Shown here: in pieces, positions 25,507-34,189 of the stretch
How the letters are laid out: each line of letters opens with the position of its first letter
How positions within the stretch are numbered: position 1 is the first letter of the stretch
NCBI GenBank assembly: GCA_028289345.1
Contig: JANQQL010000025.1
Coordinates: 434,001 to 498,000 of the forward strand
Length of the DNA: 64,000 bases
DNA from: Planctomycetota bacterium
GTDB taxonomy: Bacteria; Planctomycetota; B15-G4; SIAN01
Direction: 5' to 3'
Translations under genes and position numbers: made by a program
The notes under the pieces: generated by a model
The model's database searches: none
The model's input: the letters and a program-made list of their open reading frames with translations, nothing else
Told to the model about the DNA's origin: nothing

Positions 25507-27147
25507 ATGACCATGTTGATCAGTCGGAGCCATGACTCCGTCGCCGCGGACTCTTCGTCCCCGTCGCGCCGCTCCTTCCGATGGGCTGCCTTCGCGCACC
25601 TGTCCCTCGCCGCTCTCATGAGCGTCTCTGTGGTTCCCTCCGCCAACGCCACGGGCACCTTCTTGCAGCAAACGACCAAGATCGTTCCGCAGCGGTTGGT
25701 TGCGGGCGACCAGTACGGTGCGTCCGTCGCCATGCTCGGCAATGTGGCGGTGGTCGGATCCCCGGGAGACGACACGGGGGGGCTTCAGGCAGGAGCCGCT
25801 TACGTGTACCGGTTCGATGGACTCCAGTGGAACATCGACCAACGACTGTTCGCCTCGGATGCCGTGGCCGGTGACGAGTTCGGGTTTTCCGTCGCGATCT
25901 CGGCCGGAGTGATCGTGGTGGGCGCTCGCTCCCGCGACACGCTGACCGGAGCGGCCTATGTCTTCCGCTTCAACGGATCGCAATGGCAAGAGGAAGAGAT
26001 CCTGGAAGCCGATGATGGATCCCCGTTCGACATGTTCGGATCGGCGCTGGCCATTTCCGGCGACGTCATCGCCGTGGGCGCACTGCGCGACACCAACGCC
26101 AACGGGGCTCAGGCCGGTTCGGTGTACGTCTTCCAGTTCGACGGAGGACAGTGGAATCAGGATGACACGCTCCTCGCTTCGGACGGTGCGGCGGCGGACT
26201 TGTTCGGTTTGTCCGTTGGCATCTCCGACGACCTCCTGGTGGTGGGTGCTCCCAATCACGGCGGCTCGGGCGCGGCCTATGGGTTTCGCTTCAACGAGGT
26301 GAGCCTGCTTTGGGAGGAAGAAGTCAAGCTTCAGAGCAACGACGGAGCCAACGGCGACCTGTTCGGTGCCTCGGTCACCGCCGCGGATCGCACCATCGTG
26401 GTCGGGGCGCCGGGAGATGCCGACGCGGGTGCGGACACCGGATCCGCCTACGCATTCCAGCAACGCTTGGGCAACGATCTTTGGCGTCAGCTGCAGAAGA
26501 TCCGATCCGACGATCCGCAAGGCGGAGACGAGTTCGGGGCGGCGGTTTCCCTCGAGCGCGGCCTGCTGGTCATTGGTTCGCCCCTGGCAGACGTCGGAGG
26601 CATGAGTTCGGGCTGCGCGTTCTTGTGGCGCCGCAATTTGGACAACAAGCGTTTCCGACGATTCGGTCGGATCGAGCCGCAAGTCACGGTCGCTCAGGCC
26701 AACTTCGGCTCCAGCGTGGCGGCATTCGGGGACAACGTATTCGTCGGCGCTCCCAACGATTCAGAAGTCGGCATCTCGTCGGGTTCCGCCTATCCCTATC
26801 ACGGGCAGTTCCTGCTCGAGGTCGGCGACCAAACCTTGGCGACCGCTCGCACGCTCAAGTTCCAGACCTCCGGGGGCCTGCCTGGTCAGCCGGTGCTGTT
26901 GGCGCTGGTCGAGGGACATCCCCGGGACGGCCTGTTCCTTTACGGCCGGAATCCGGTGGTGCCCGTGCCTCCGTTGGTCAACTTCGTGGTGGAGTTCGGC
27001 GAGTTCGGAAATCGCGGGATCTTCGAGCGCACCTACACGTTCAACGACGTGGATGCGGTGTCTGGTACGACGCTGTTCTTCCAGGCCCTCGGCTCGGGCA
27101 ACGCAGGACCGGTGTACTCCAATCCGGTTCCCGTCGAGTTCAAGTGA
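25507..27147 (+). CDS. Secreted FG-GAP (integrin alpha-like) beta-propeller protein
   Basis: 546 aa. A long signal sequence (cleavage near SANA, about residue 47) is followed by seven or so repeats of the type 'DxFGxSVAxxGxxxVVGAPxxxxxxxxSGAAYVFRF' (e.g. DEFGFSVAISAGVIVVGA, DLFGLSVGISDDLLVVGAP). Such repeats build a Ca-binding propeller for surface binding. The last 110 residues (EVGDQTLATARTLKFQTSGGL... to the end) are a different beta-rich unit with similar shape to the C-termini of the GSDH and DUF1028 proteins. A second in-frame ATG (25513) is equally possible as start. Confidence 0.88.
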   Translation: MTMLISRSHDSVAADSSSPSRRSFRWAAFAHLSLAALMSVSVVPSANATGTFLQQTTKIVPQRLVAGDQYGASVAMLGNVAVVGSPGDDTGGLQAGAAYVYRFDGLQWNIDQRLFASDAVAGDEFGFSVAISAGVIVVGARSRDTLTGAAYVFRFNGSQWQEEEILEADDGSPFDMFGSALAISGDVIAVGALRDTNANGAQAGSVYVFQFDGGQWNQDDTLLASDGAAADLFGLSVGISDDLLVVGAPNHGGSGAAYGFRFNEVSLLWEEEVKLQSNDGANGDLFGASVTAADRTIVVGAPGDADAGADTGSAYAFQQRLGNDLWRQLQKIRSDDPQGGDEFGAAVSLERGLLVIGSPLADVGGMSSGCAFLWRRNLDNKRFRRFGRIEPQVTVAQANFGSSVAAFGDNVFVGAPNDSEVGISSGSAYPYHGQFLLEVGDQTLATARTLKFQTSGGLPGQPVLLALVEGHPRDGLFLYGRNPVVPVPPLVNFVVEFGEFGNRGIFERTYTFNDVDAVSGTTLFFQALGSGNAGPVYSNPVPVEFK

Positions 27148-27266
27148 GTTCGATCGAGGTCTCGCGAACCCTGACCCTCTTTGCGGGACGCAGTGCTCGA
27201 TTCTCCGCTGCATTCGGGTGAGTTCCCTTCGGATAGGATGAGCGCCCTTTCGAAACGGCGGCGCCC

Positions 27267-27815
27267 ATGAAACCTTTCAAGTTCTTCTGGGACACTCACA
27301 AGTGGACGGGCATTGTCCTGTCCGTGGTGCTGCTGAACGTTGCGATCACCGGCTTCCTACTGCTCATCAAAAAGAAGGCGGACTGGATCCAGCCGCCGAC
27401 CCAAGTCGGTGCTCCGGGGGAATGGCAGGACCTGGCCCCGCTTTCCGAAGTCTTGCAGACTGTCTTCGCCCAGGGTCACGAGGACTTCCGGACCATCGAC
27501 GATGTGGACCGCATCGACTTCCGTCCCGGCAAGCGGGTTCACAAAGTCCGCTCGAAACACCACCACTCCGAGATGCAGGTCGACGCGATGACTGGCCAAG
27601 TGTTGGGAGTCGCGACTCGTCGGTCCGACCTTCTCGAGCAGATCCACGACGGCTCCTTTTTTGGGAATTGGGTTCACGACTGGGCGATGCTCTTGGTCCC
27701 CCCGGGACTGGTGTTCCTGGTCGCAAGCGGTTTCTACCTGTGGTTGGCACCGATTCTGCGTCGCCGTCGAACCGGCAAGGCGAAAAGGCAGAAGGTCGTG
27801 GGCGGCGGAGTTTGA
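27267..27815 (+). CDS. PepSY-associated membrane protein
   Basis: 182 aa. It has an N-terminal membrane helix (WTGIVLSVVLLNVAITGFLLLI), a periplasmic PepSY-like domain (about 60-125; VDAMTGQVLGVATRRSDLLEQIHDGSFFG) and a C-terminal helix (AMLLVPPGLVFLVASGFYLWLAP) with a basic tail. His residues in the helices (HKWTG, WVHDW) resemble those of the PiuB/PepSY-TM family linked to iron or haem reduction. It is followed 4 bp later by a DUF72 gene, so the two are co-transcribed. Confidence 0.83.
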   Translation: MKPFKFFWDTHKWTGIVLSVVLLNVAITGFLLLIKKKADWIQPPTQVGAPGEWQDLAPLSEVLQTVFAQGHEDFRTIDDVDRIDFRPGKRVHKVRSKHHHSEMQVDAMTGQVLGVATRRSDLLEQIHDGSFFGNWVHDWAMLLVPPGLVFLVASGFYLWLAPILRRRRTGKAKRQKVVGGGV

Positions 27816-27819
27816 CAGG

Positions 27820-28512
27820 ATGAAGAGGTGGGTCGGAACCAGCGGATATTCCTACAAGGAGTGGAAAGGACACTTCTATCCCGCGGACCTCAAGAACGAC
27901 CAAATGTTGGCCCACTACGGTCGATCGTTTCCCACGGTAGAGATCAACAACACTTTCTATCGCCTGCCGAAGAAGGAAGTGTTGGAGCGTTGGAAGGACC
28001 AGGTGCCCGACGGCTTTCGGTTCGTGTTGAAAGCCTCGCGACGGATCACTCATCTGTCGCGGCTCAACAATGTCGAAGAGCCGCTGCAGTACCTGCTCGA
28101 CACTTCCGAGTCTCTGGAGGACAAGCGCGGGCCGTTTCTGTTTCAGTTGCCCCCGAACATGAAGAAGGATCGAGATCGCCTGGCGAAGTTCTTGCAGTTG
28201 CTGGGGGATCGCGGGAAGGCGGCTGTCGAGTTCCGCCACGAGTCCTGGTTCGACGAAGAAATCTACGACGTCCTCCGCGATCATGGGGCGGCGCTGTGCG
28301 TGTCGGACGAACGCACCGACGAACCTTCCTGGACGGCGACCGCCGAGTTCGGCTACGTCCGGTTTCGGCAGGAAGCGTACGACACGGGAACCCTGGGAGA
28401 GCTGGCGGCAAAGCTTGCCAGCCAACCCTGGGATGAGGCCTACGTGTTCTTCAAGCACGAAGAGGGAGCGCCGGAACTCGCAAAGCGGTTCCAAGACGCC
28501 GCCGGCTCATAG
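27820..28512 (+). CDS. DUF72 family protein
   Basis: 230 aa. The ATG sits 4 bp past the PepSY gene stop, with GGAG about 10 bases upstream. The N-terminus WVGTSGYSYKEWKGHFYPADL and the segment FPTVEINNTFYRLP are the hallmark of DUF72, a TIM-barrel-like family; VEFRHESWFDEEIY is also conserved. Its biochemical role is not established. It converges with moaA. Confidence 0.93.
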   Translation: MKRWVGTSGYSYKEWKGHFYPADLKNDQMLAHYGRSFPTVEINNTFYRLPKKEVLERWKDQVPDGFRFVLKASRRITHLSRLNNVEEPLQYLLDTSESLEDKRGPFLFQLPPNMKKDRDRLAKFLQLLGDRGKAAVEFRHESWFDEEIYDVLRDHGAALCVSDERTDEPSWTATAEFGYVRFRQEAYDTGTLGELAAKLASQPWDEAYVFFKHEEGAPELAKRFQDAAGS

Positions 28513-28563
28513 CGCCCTGCGCTTCGAGTTGTTGGTGGAGGACTCGCGCATGACGCGACGCCC

Positions 28564-29592
28564 TCAGCCTCCGAGGGTGATCATCTCGATCTTGTGCCGG
28601 TCCTGGGGCTGATAGCCGTGATCGGAAAGGATGGCGCGGAGTCGATCTTCGGAAAATGCGTCGGTTCGACCGGTCCAGATCAGACGCAGCAAAGCGCCGA
28701 GGTCCTCATCGGTCGTGCGGTCGCGCAGGGGGCGTTTCAAATCGGTCCCGTCTTGGGAGAACAGACAGGTTACGAACTTTCCGTCTGCGGTGATTCGGGC
28801 GCGACTGCAGTTGTCGCAGAACGGCTCGGTCACGGAAGCGATGACCCCCAGGTCCGGACCTCCGCCGCGAACTTGGAAGCGAGTCGCGGGGTCGCTGGAG
28901 CGATGTCTACCCGCCGGTTGCAAGTCGAAGTGGGATCCCAGGGTCGCCAGGATCTCCTTCTTTGTCACGACCCGGTCCAGATTCCAAGCATTGGCATTGC
29001 CGACGTCCATGAACTCGATGTAGCGCAGGGCGAATCCGTGTTCGCTACAGAACTGCGCCATGGCAACGATTTCGTCGTCGTTCACTCCTCGTTCGACGAC
29101 CATGTTCACCTTGACTGGATCGAGTCCCGCTTGCTGTGCTGCTCGCAGCCCTTCGAGGACTTTCGGAAGATTCGGCTTCTTGGTGATGCGCTCGAACTTG
29201 TCCGGATCCAGCGTGTCCAGGCTGACGTTGACTCGGCGCAGCCCCGAGTGGCGGAGTTGTTCTGCATCCGGCCCGAGGAGGACTCCGTTGGTGGTCAGGC
29301 AGAGCTCGTCGAGGCCTTCCAATTGCGACAACCGCTGAATGAGTTTGTCGAGGTCCCGGCGCAGCAGGGGCTCGCCTCCGGTAAGCCGAACTTTCTGCAC
29401 GCCGAGAGGAATGCTCAGCCGAACCAGGCGCTCGATCTCTTCGTAGGTCAGGATCTCTCGCTTCTCGATCCAGTCGTAGTGATCGAGCGGCATGCAATAC
29501 GTGCAGCGGAAGTTGCAACGGTCGGTCACCGAGATCCGCAGATCGTGCAGCGGTCGATGCCGCTGATCGAGGAGATCGTGACTCGCGATCAA
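28564..29592 (-). CDS. moaA: GTP 3',8-cyclase MoaA (radical SAM)
   Basis: 342 aa. First step of molybdenum cofactor synthesis. The radical SAM cluster motif is C26-x3-C30-x2-C33 (CNFRCTYC); LTGGEPLLRRD follows. The second 4Fe-4S site is CDNCSRARITADGKFVTCLF in the C-terminal third, and the protein ends with the conserved Gly-Gly. Length is typical. It is preceded by a thioesterase gene 16 bp upstream, so the two share a transcript. No other moa genes are adjacent. Confidence 0.96.
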   Translation of the reverse strand: MIASHDLLDQRHRPLHDLRISVTDRCNFRCTYCMPLDHYDWIEKREILTYEEIERLVRLSIPLGVQKVRLTGGEPLLRRDLDKLIQRLSQLEGLDELCLTTNGVLLGPDAEQLRHSGLRRVNVSLDTLDPDKFERITKKPNLPKVLEGLRAAQQAGLDPVKVNMVVERGVNDDEIVAMAQFCSEHGFALRYIEFMDVGNANAWNLDRVVTKKEILATLGSHFDLQPAGRHRSSDPATRFQVRGGGPDLGVIASVTEPFCDNCSRARITADGKFVTCLFSQDGTDLKRPLRDRTTDEDLGALLRLIWTGRTDAFSEDRLRAILSDHGYQPQDRHKIEMITLGG

Positions 29593-29608
29593 TGGATGTT
29601 CCTAGCGT

Positions 29609-30025
29609 TCAACTGGCCGGACTCGCGGGTTCTCGGTCGAAGAACAGATTGGTGAACGTTCCTTTGGCAACCTGAGTCTCCCCTTGGAAGACCGCCACTT
29701 CGCAAACGCCGACCGTCCCCCCTCGACGAATCACTCGCGCCTCGGCTCGCAGGTCCCCCCCTTGCAAGACGGAGGGTCGCAGGAAGTTCATCTTGAACTC
29801 GATCGTCGTCGTCTTCTGTTCCGCGGGAAGTTCGGTCATGAATGCCAGAGCGGCGGCAGAGTCGGCGAAAGCGCTCAGCATGCCCCCTTGAACGACTTCC
29901 TCTTGCTGCAGGAACTCCTCTCGCACTGGCATCAGCAGCTCCACGGAGTCGGCGCCCCACGACGTGACGCGCAGATTGAGGAGTTGGTTGATGGGGTTCT
30001 TTTCGAGTGCCGTTTGTGGGTTCAT
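29609..30025 (-). CDS. PaaI-type hotdog-fold thioesterase
   Basis: 138 aa. The segment EEVVQGGMLSAFADSAAALAFMTEL carries the hotdog active-site region, followed by TTIEFKMNFLRPSVLQGGDLRAEARVIRRGGTVGVCEVAVF. Members hydrolyse acyl-CoA thioesters, often phenylacetyl- or hydroxyaryl-CoA. It is the first gene of a two-gene unit with moaA; no functional link is obvious. Confidence 0.9.
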   Translation of the reverse strand: MNPQTALEKNPINQLLNLRVTSWGADSVELLMPVREEFLQQEEVVQGGMLSAFADSAAALAFMTELPAEQKTTTIEFKMNFLRPSVLQGGDLRAEARVIRRGGTVGVCEVAVFQGETQVAKGTFTNLFFDREPASPAS

Positions 30026-30548
30026 TCCGTCACTCCATGGGCATTCGGGGACGACGGGGAACAGCTTGCATCGCGTCGCTTGGATTCGAACAGTTTTCCT
30101 CGGCGGGTGGGGATTTCACGGGTCAGATCGCGACTCCGGGATTCGATGTTATTGCGGAATCCGAACGATTCCTTGAGATCCCCGAGCCTCCGGAGAGTCC
30201 TATCAGCCCAGTCTTGCTTCGAGCAGCCCCCACAGACGTAACCTGTTTCTGGAAATCTGACTACGAACTCCTGGGCAGAGCCGCGAGAGGCGGTCGGGAA
30301 GTCCTTTCCCAGGGTGCGTTCGCGGTTCCTGGGTGCGGATCTGAGGATTTCTCGGGCATCTTTCTGAGATCGCACTACCTTGTGACGCTTCTCGGAGATT
30401 CGCCCATTGCTCACTCGATATCCGCCGGGCCGACCGCGCCCCGGGCGACGCCCCGCACGTCCTTGAATTCCTTGCAACTTCGATCCTCGGCGACGTCTCT
30501 TCTCCGACGTGCCTGGAAGTTGCGTTCTGATTTGGTGGACCCTCCTTT
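30026..30548. other. Long divergent intergenic region without a clear gene
   Basis: 523 bp between divergent genes. Overlapping frames are open on both strands but none has a good RBS or a recognisable protein. A small hairpin-rich part near 30280-30330 (CTGGGCAGAG..., CCTTTCCCAGG) is visible. I cannot assign a function. Confidence 0.4.
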
Positions 30549-31439
30549 TTGAAGATCTCCTTTCGATTCCTCTTGGCGACTGGACTGATTGCGTCCGCGG
30601 GCTGCGGCTCTCCGATGATGCAGTCGGTGTTGTTGGATGTCCCGCTTCAGCACGAAGTGGTCGAACAGCGCATCCGCGTGCCGCTCAGCGTCGCCACCGC
30701 TGCGGCGGTCGACGTCGACTTCGGCCAGGGGGAACTGTTTCTGGCACCGGGGACCGCTCCCTCACTGCTCGAAGGTCTCTGTCAATACAGCATGCCGTTG
30801 TTGTCGCCCTCCTTGCAGGAAGAAGAGCACGACGGTCAAGTGTTCGTGGAACTCAGCGGGAAGGGCCGTTCGTTCGGCTCTCAGGCTCGGGCCGCCATGA
30901 CCAATCAGTGGGACGTCCAACTGTGTCGCTCCTTGCCCATGGCCCTGGACGTGAGTGTTGAGTCTTCTACGGGAGAAATCGACCTTGGCGGACTTCAACT
31001 CACGGACTTGGTGTTGCAGGGAGACGAGAGCACTCTGAATGTCGGGTTCGACCGGCCGAATCCAGAAGTCATGGAGTCTTTGCGCGTGGTGATCGGCGTC
31101 GGAGACCTCGAAATGAAGCGCCTCGGGAACGCCAACTTTCGCAAAATGTCCGTGGACGGCGGCATGGGAACCATCGAGCTGGACTTCTCGGGAAAGTGGA
31201 GTCATCCGGCGGAAGTCGCCATCGAAAGTGGACTTTGTGATGTTCGCTTGATCATCCCCCGAGAGATCCCGGTTCGGATCGCCACTGCCGAGACCGTTGA
31301 GTGTCAGCTCGAGGGGTTCCAGGCCGAAGGCAGCCATTGGGTGAACGCCGCGTGGAAAGACGGAAACCCCCGCAGGCGTCAAGAGCTCCTCATTCAGTGG
31401 AACGCCGGAATGGGGCAAATGGACGTCGTCGAGCGCTAG
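30549..31439 (+). CDS. Lipoprotein with beta-helix-like (LiaF/DUF2154-type) domain
   Basis: 296 aa from a TTG start; the signal ends in the lipobox ASAGC (Cys19). The repeated pattern of short strands (LDVSVESSTGEIDLGGLQLTDLVLQGDESTLNVGF, VVIGVGDLEMKRLGNANFRKMSVDGGMGTIELDFSG) matches the adhesin-like repeat fold of the 'toast-rack' and LiaF C-terminal families. It is presumably anchored to a membrane facing outward, maybe in envelope stress sensing, though this is inferred. Confidence 0.75.
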   Translation: MKISFRFLLATGLIASAGCGSPMMQSVLLDVPLQHEVVEQRIRVPLSVATAAAVDVDFGQGELFLAPGTAPSLLEGLCQYSMPLLSPSLQEEEHDGQVFVELSGKGRSFGSQARAAMTNQWDVQLCRSLPMALDVSVESSTGEIDLGGLQLTDLVLQGDESTLNVGFDRPNPEVMESLRVVIGVGDLEMKRLGNANFRKMSVDGGMGTIELDFSGKWSHPAEVAIESGLCDVRLIIPREIPVRIATAETVECQLEGFQAEGSHWVNAAWKDGNPRRRQELLIQWNAGMGQMDVVER

Positions 31440-31489
31440 CCCACGAAGGCCGATGCCGAACGCTCAAGTCGCTCTTGGCTCGGTCTTAC

Positions 31490-31602
31490 GACGACGGTTT
31501 CCATCCTCGACGTTTCTTCAGACAAGCTTGCGGTGAAGAACGCCGTCACTCCTCGCGGGAAACAACTTTGACCCATTGTCGCGAGGACCTTCATGAATGA
31601 TC
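31490..31602 (+). repeat. Dispersed intergenic element, copy A
   Basis: This copy lies between two convergent genes. It shares with copy B (46773-46885) blocks at identical spacing: GACGACG, ATCCTCGACGT, GCTTGCGG, then GCGAGG exactly 91 bp after the first block, then TCATGA. The central hairpin seen in copies B and C is imperfect here (CGTTTC/GACAAG). Confidence 0.5.
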
Positions 31603-31640
31603 CGGTCTGTTCGCGTCGGCGATTCGTGCCTCGCGAATTG

Positions 31641-32612
31641 TCAGGACGTTCCCCTTTCGGACGGCTCGTCCCAGGCGAGCTCCATGGTGAGATTGCCACG
31701 CCGATACTTCGGGTGCTGTTCCTCTGAAGTGACCCGAAATCCGACGGATCGATAGAGCTCGATCGCGGGAACGGCCGAGCTGTTTGTCACCAGGTACACG
31801 GAATCCACGCCCTGTCGGCGAGCCCATTTCAGGGCGTGATTCAAGAGCACCCGTCCTGCTCCGAGTCCTCGGTGATGCTCGTAGACTCCCATCTTGATCA
31901 ACTCGAAGCGGTCTCCTTGACGGTCCATCGCACAGGTTCCCACCACCTGGTCCTCCTTGCAGGCGAAGAAGATCTGGCCGCCCTTGTCGAGAATCACTCC
32001 TTGGGGGTCTTCCAACATCTCCACATCGGTGGGCTCCATCGCAAAATTCTGCTCGATCCACTGGCGATTGATCGCTGCAAAGTGAGGCGCGAGTGACGAC
32101 GAGTATTCCTCAATTCGGAGCTCCGCAGCGGGGGGCGCCTGATGGCGTCGCAACGTGCGTTCTGCCAAGTCCGCCTTTTGCAGAGAGGTTTCGATTCCAT
32201 CCAAAGTGGCCAGCAAATCGACCCCCGTTGATTCCACCACCTCGGTGATGGCCGCTTCGATATCGAGCCAAAGTTCCCGCAGACTCGGCACCATGCCACG
32301 AGCAGAGCGGGAGAGGTCCAGGATCCGGCGCCTGGCATCCGTGGGATCTCGTCGGACTTGGAGGAGGCCACGGACCTCCATCGCGCGCGCGGTCTGACTC
32401 ACCGCCGGTTGAGTGAGCCCGAGGGTGCGCGCCGCCTCTCCGACCTGTTGCGGACCGCGGTCGGCCAAGAGGCGGAATAGGGGAAACCAGCCTGGGTCGA
32501 GGTCGAGCCGCTGGCTGCGGTAGATCTCCGAGCCGCTCGCAATCAATCGGTCGCTGAGTCGACGCAGCCGACTCCCCAAGGCGAGGAGTCCAAGGTCACG
32601 GAGGAAGTCCAT
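31641..32612 (-). CDS. MarR-type regulator fused to GNAT acetyltransferase
   Basis: 323 aa. The ATG at 32612 (MDFLRDLGLL) is preferred to the one at 32636, because AAAGGG lies upstream of it and the upstream ATG is buried in the palindrome that looks like its operator. A winged helix of the MarR family covers about residues 30-125 (QQVGEAARTLGLTQPAVSQTARAMEVRGLLQVRRDPTDARRRIL). A GNAT domain covers about 175-320 (IKMGVYEHHRGLGAGRVLLNHALKWAR...YRSVGFR). Such fusions are known; the acetylated substrate is not. Confidence 0.9.
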   Translation of the reverse strand: MDFLRDLGLLALGSRLRRLSDRLIASGSEIYRSQRLDLDPGWFPLFRLLADRGPQQVGEAARTLGLTQPAVSQTARAMEVRGLLQVRRDPTDARRRILDLSRSARGMVPSLRELWLDIEAAITEVVESTGVDLLATLDGIETSLQKADLAERTLRRHQAPPAAELRIEEYSSSLAPHFAAINRQWIEQNFAMEPTDVEMLEDPQGVILDKGGQIFFACKEDQVVGTCAMDRQGDRFELIKMGVYEHHRGLGAGRVLLNHALKWARRQGVDSVYLVTNSSAVPAIELYRSVGFRVTSEEQHPKYRRGNLTMELAWDEPSERGTS

Positions 32613-32627
32613 CGATGGGCCCTTTCG

Positions 32628-32665
32628 TATCGGCATCTATATAAGCATTAATATAACTACCGATA
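32628..32665. promoter_or_regulatory. AT-rich palindrome, likely MarR operator/promoter
   Basis: TATCGG (32628-32633) and CCGATA (32660-32665) flank an AT-rich centre with further inverted ATATA/TATAT elements. It lies just upstream of the MarR-GNAT start in otherwise GC-rich DNA, and MarR proteins typically autorepress through such palindromes. TATA-like hexamers within it could be the -10 region on the minus strand. Confidence 0.6.
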
Positions 32666-33038
32666 TGATGTCCGCAAGGGGAGGCTGGGCACTCGAACGG
32701 CGGGCGAGTCGCCGGGGAGGCGAAGGCATGCTTCTCCGGACGGCGGGCGCCAGGATCGACGGATGCCGAGACGCGATTCTGGGCGGGGCGAATCGGAAAG
32801 ACCCGGCGCGCTGCCGGCCCCGGGGCGCCTCCCTCCGCGGAAATTCCTAAAACCCAAGAGGAATCGGCACAACCAACTCCGCTCTCGTGCCGTAGAAAAC
32901 CATCGTAGGGAACGATGATTCGTGTTGGTTTTTGAACACAGGAGTCGCATCGCAGCGCCGGCGCCCTTTCGCGGGATGGTGGTCATCGATCGCCGAAGCG
33001 CCGCCAACGACGGTGTGCTCAGAAGAGGAGTCCTTGCC
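32637..33038. other. Divergent intergenic region (operator and leader)
   Basis: It contains the right part of the MarR palindrome, about 190 bp of very GC-rich DNA without a credible gene, then the folded leader at 32865-32933, and the RBS of the thioredoxin-fold gene. Confidence 0.5.
32865..32933 (+). promoter_or_regulatory. Possible structured leader upstream of the thioredoxin-fold gene
   Basis: Three inverted repeats interlock: CGGCAC/GTGCCG (32865-32870, 32887-32892), CATCGT/ACGATG (32901-32906, 32912-32917), and AACCAAC/GTTGGTT (32871-32877, 32924-32930) followed by TTT. The left arm of the third lies in the loop of the first, so the structures could compete, as in attenuators. It lies about 105 bp before the GTG start. 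Confidence 0.35.
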
Positions 33039-34133
33039 GTGAGAGGAATGGTCGGAGCCGCCGTGCTCTGCCTCGGGAGCCCCTTCGCCCTCGCCGGGGA
33101 AGAAAAGTCACTCGAGCAGATCCAGGCGGACTATCAGGAATACTTGTATGCCTCCTACGAAGGAGGTCGGATGCCCGAAGCGGATCGCTTGATGGACTTC
33201 GTGATGGCGGCCTACGAGCAAGTCGATGCCGCCGAAGATGCCGAACAAGCGGTTGCGGCTCTTCACCTCGTCATGGAGATGTCGAGCAAGGCGGAAGGTG
33301 GCATGGTTGCGGACTGGCAAGATGCCGCCGATCGCCTGTCCAATGAGTACGTGGACGAGCCGTCCCTGGCGTTGGTGATCGATAGCCTCGGTTACGTGCC
33401 GCCCGCATTGGAAGGTCCTCGGGACGAGTTCCTGGAGATGGTCGCGGCGGAAACCACCAACGATGAGGTGCGAGCTGCCGTGTGCATGGGCACGGCGAAG
33501 CGAATTCTGCGCGAAGACCTGATGGGCGGGTGCGACGAAAAAGACGCCGCTCAGTTGCCCGGTCTTCTCGACAAGCTGGCCGCGGACTTCGGCGAAGTGG
33601 AGGACCCCTACGGTCGCGGGAACTTCGCGACCATGGCGTCACGCATGAAGTACGAGTGGGAGAACCTGCGAGTGGGAAGTCAGGTTCCGGATCTGGCTGG
33701 CGTCGATGGCGATGGCGTGCCTTTCAAGCTTTCCGACTACGCAGGGAAGGTCATCTTCCTGGACTTTTGGGCCCATTGGTGAGGGGGTTGCGTGGCTATG
33801 TTCCCGCACGAGCGGTCGCTCGTGAACAACCTCAAAGATGAGCCGTTTGTCCTGCTTGGTGTCAATGGTGACAGTGATCCCGAAGCCCTCAAGAAGATGA
33901 ATGAGGATCAAGACATCACTTGGCGAAGCTTCGCCAACTCCCACGACAGCTATGACTCTGCGATTTCCCAGCGTTGGAACGTCAACGGTTGGCCGACGCT
34001 CTACTTGATCGATGCGAATGGCAAAATCCGCAACCGATGGCTCGGGAATCCGGGCGACCAGGTGCTCGACGAAGCCATTGCTGGTTTGATCGAGGAAGCC
34101 AAGGGCTCCGAGACGGAGAAAGCTGGCGCCTAG
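33039..34133 (+). CDS. TlpA-like thioredoxin-fold protein, probable selenoprotein (UGA at the first active-site position)
   Basis: Read through the in-frame TGA at 33780-33782 the protein has 364 residues. The GTG start has AGGAG 8 bases upstream and begins a signal peptide (cleavage near FALAG, about residue 20). Residues 25-205 are helical and unrecognised. A TlpA/AhpC-type domain follows: VGSQVPDLAGVDGDG, KVIFLDFWAHW, then U248-G-G-C251, VAMFPHERSLV, and the cis-Pro loop NGWPTLYLID. The UGA falls exactly on the first Cys of the family's WCxxC motif, and the frame continues without any shift to a normal end. A hairpin with a GGUC loop lies 31 nt after the UGA. A strong terminator follows the stop at 34133. 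It probably sits outside the cytoplasmic membrane and does thiol/selenol redox chemistry. The alternative is a TGC/TGT-to-TGA nonsense mutation. Confidence 0.8.
33807..33824 (+). promoter_or_regulatory. Candidate bacterial SECIS hairpin
   Basis: CACGAGCGGTCGCTCGTG folds into a perfect 7-bp stem with a GGUC apical loop. The loop begins 31 nt after the in-frame UGA, inside the range accepted for bacterial SECIS elements (about 16-37 nt), with G at the first loop positions; the GGU loop core is the same as in the E. coli fdhF element. GTT/AAC can extend the stem below a 4-nt bulge. Confidence 0.65.
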
Positions 34134-34189
34134 CAGGCCTGTATCACGTCCTGCGAGAAGAGTTTCGAACTTTGCACGAACGTTCCCCG

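Noticed and set aside
30022..30477. 151-codon minus-strand frame with a CGGC motif
   Set aside because: Very Arg/Ser-rich, no RBS, and a competing plus-strand frame over the same stretch; no family seen.
33792..34133. Second half of the thioredoxin-fold protein as an independent gene starting at GTG 33792
   Set aside because: It would start inside the CXXC motif, lacks an RBS and lacks half of the fold; it is the in-frame continuation of the upstream part.
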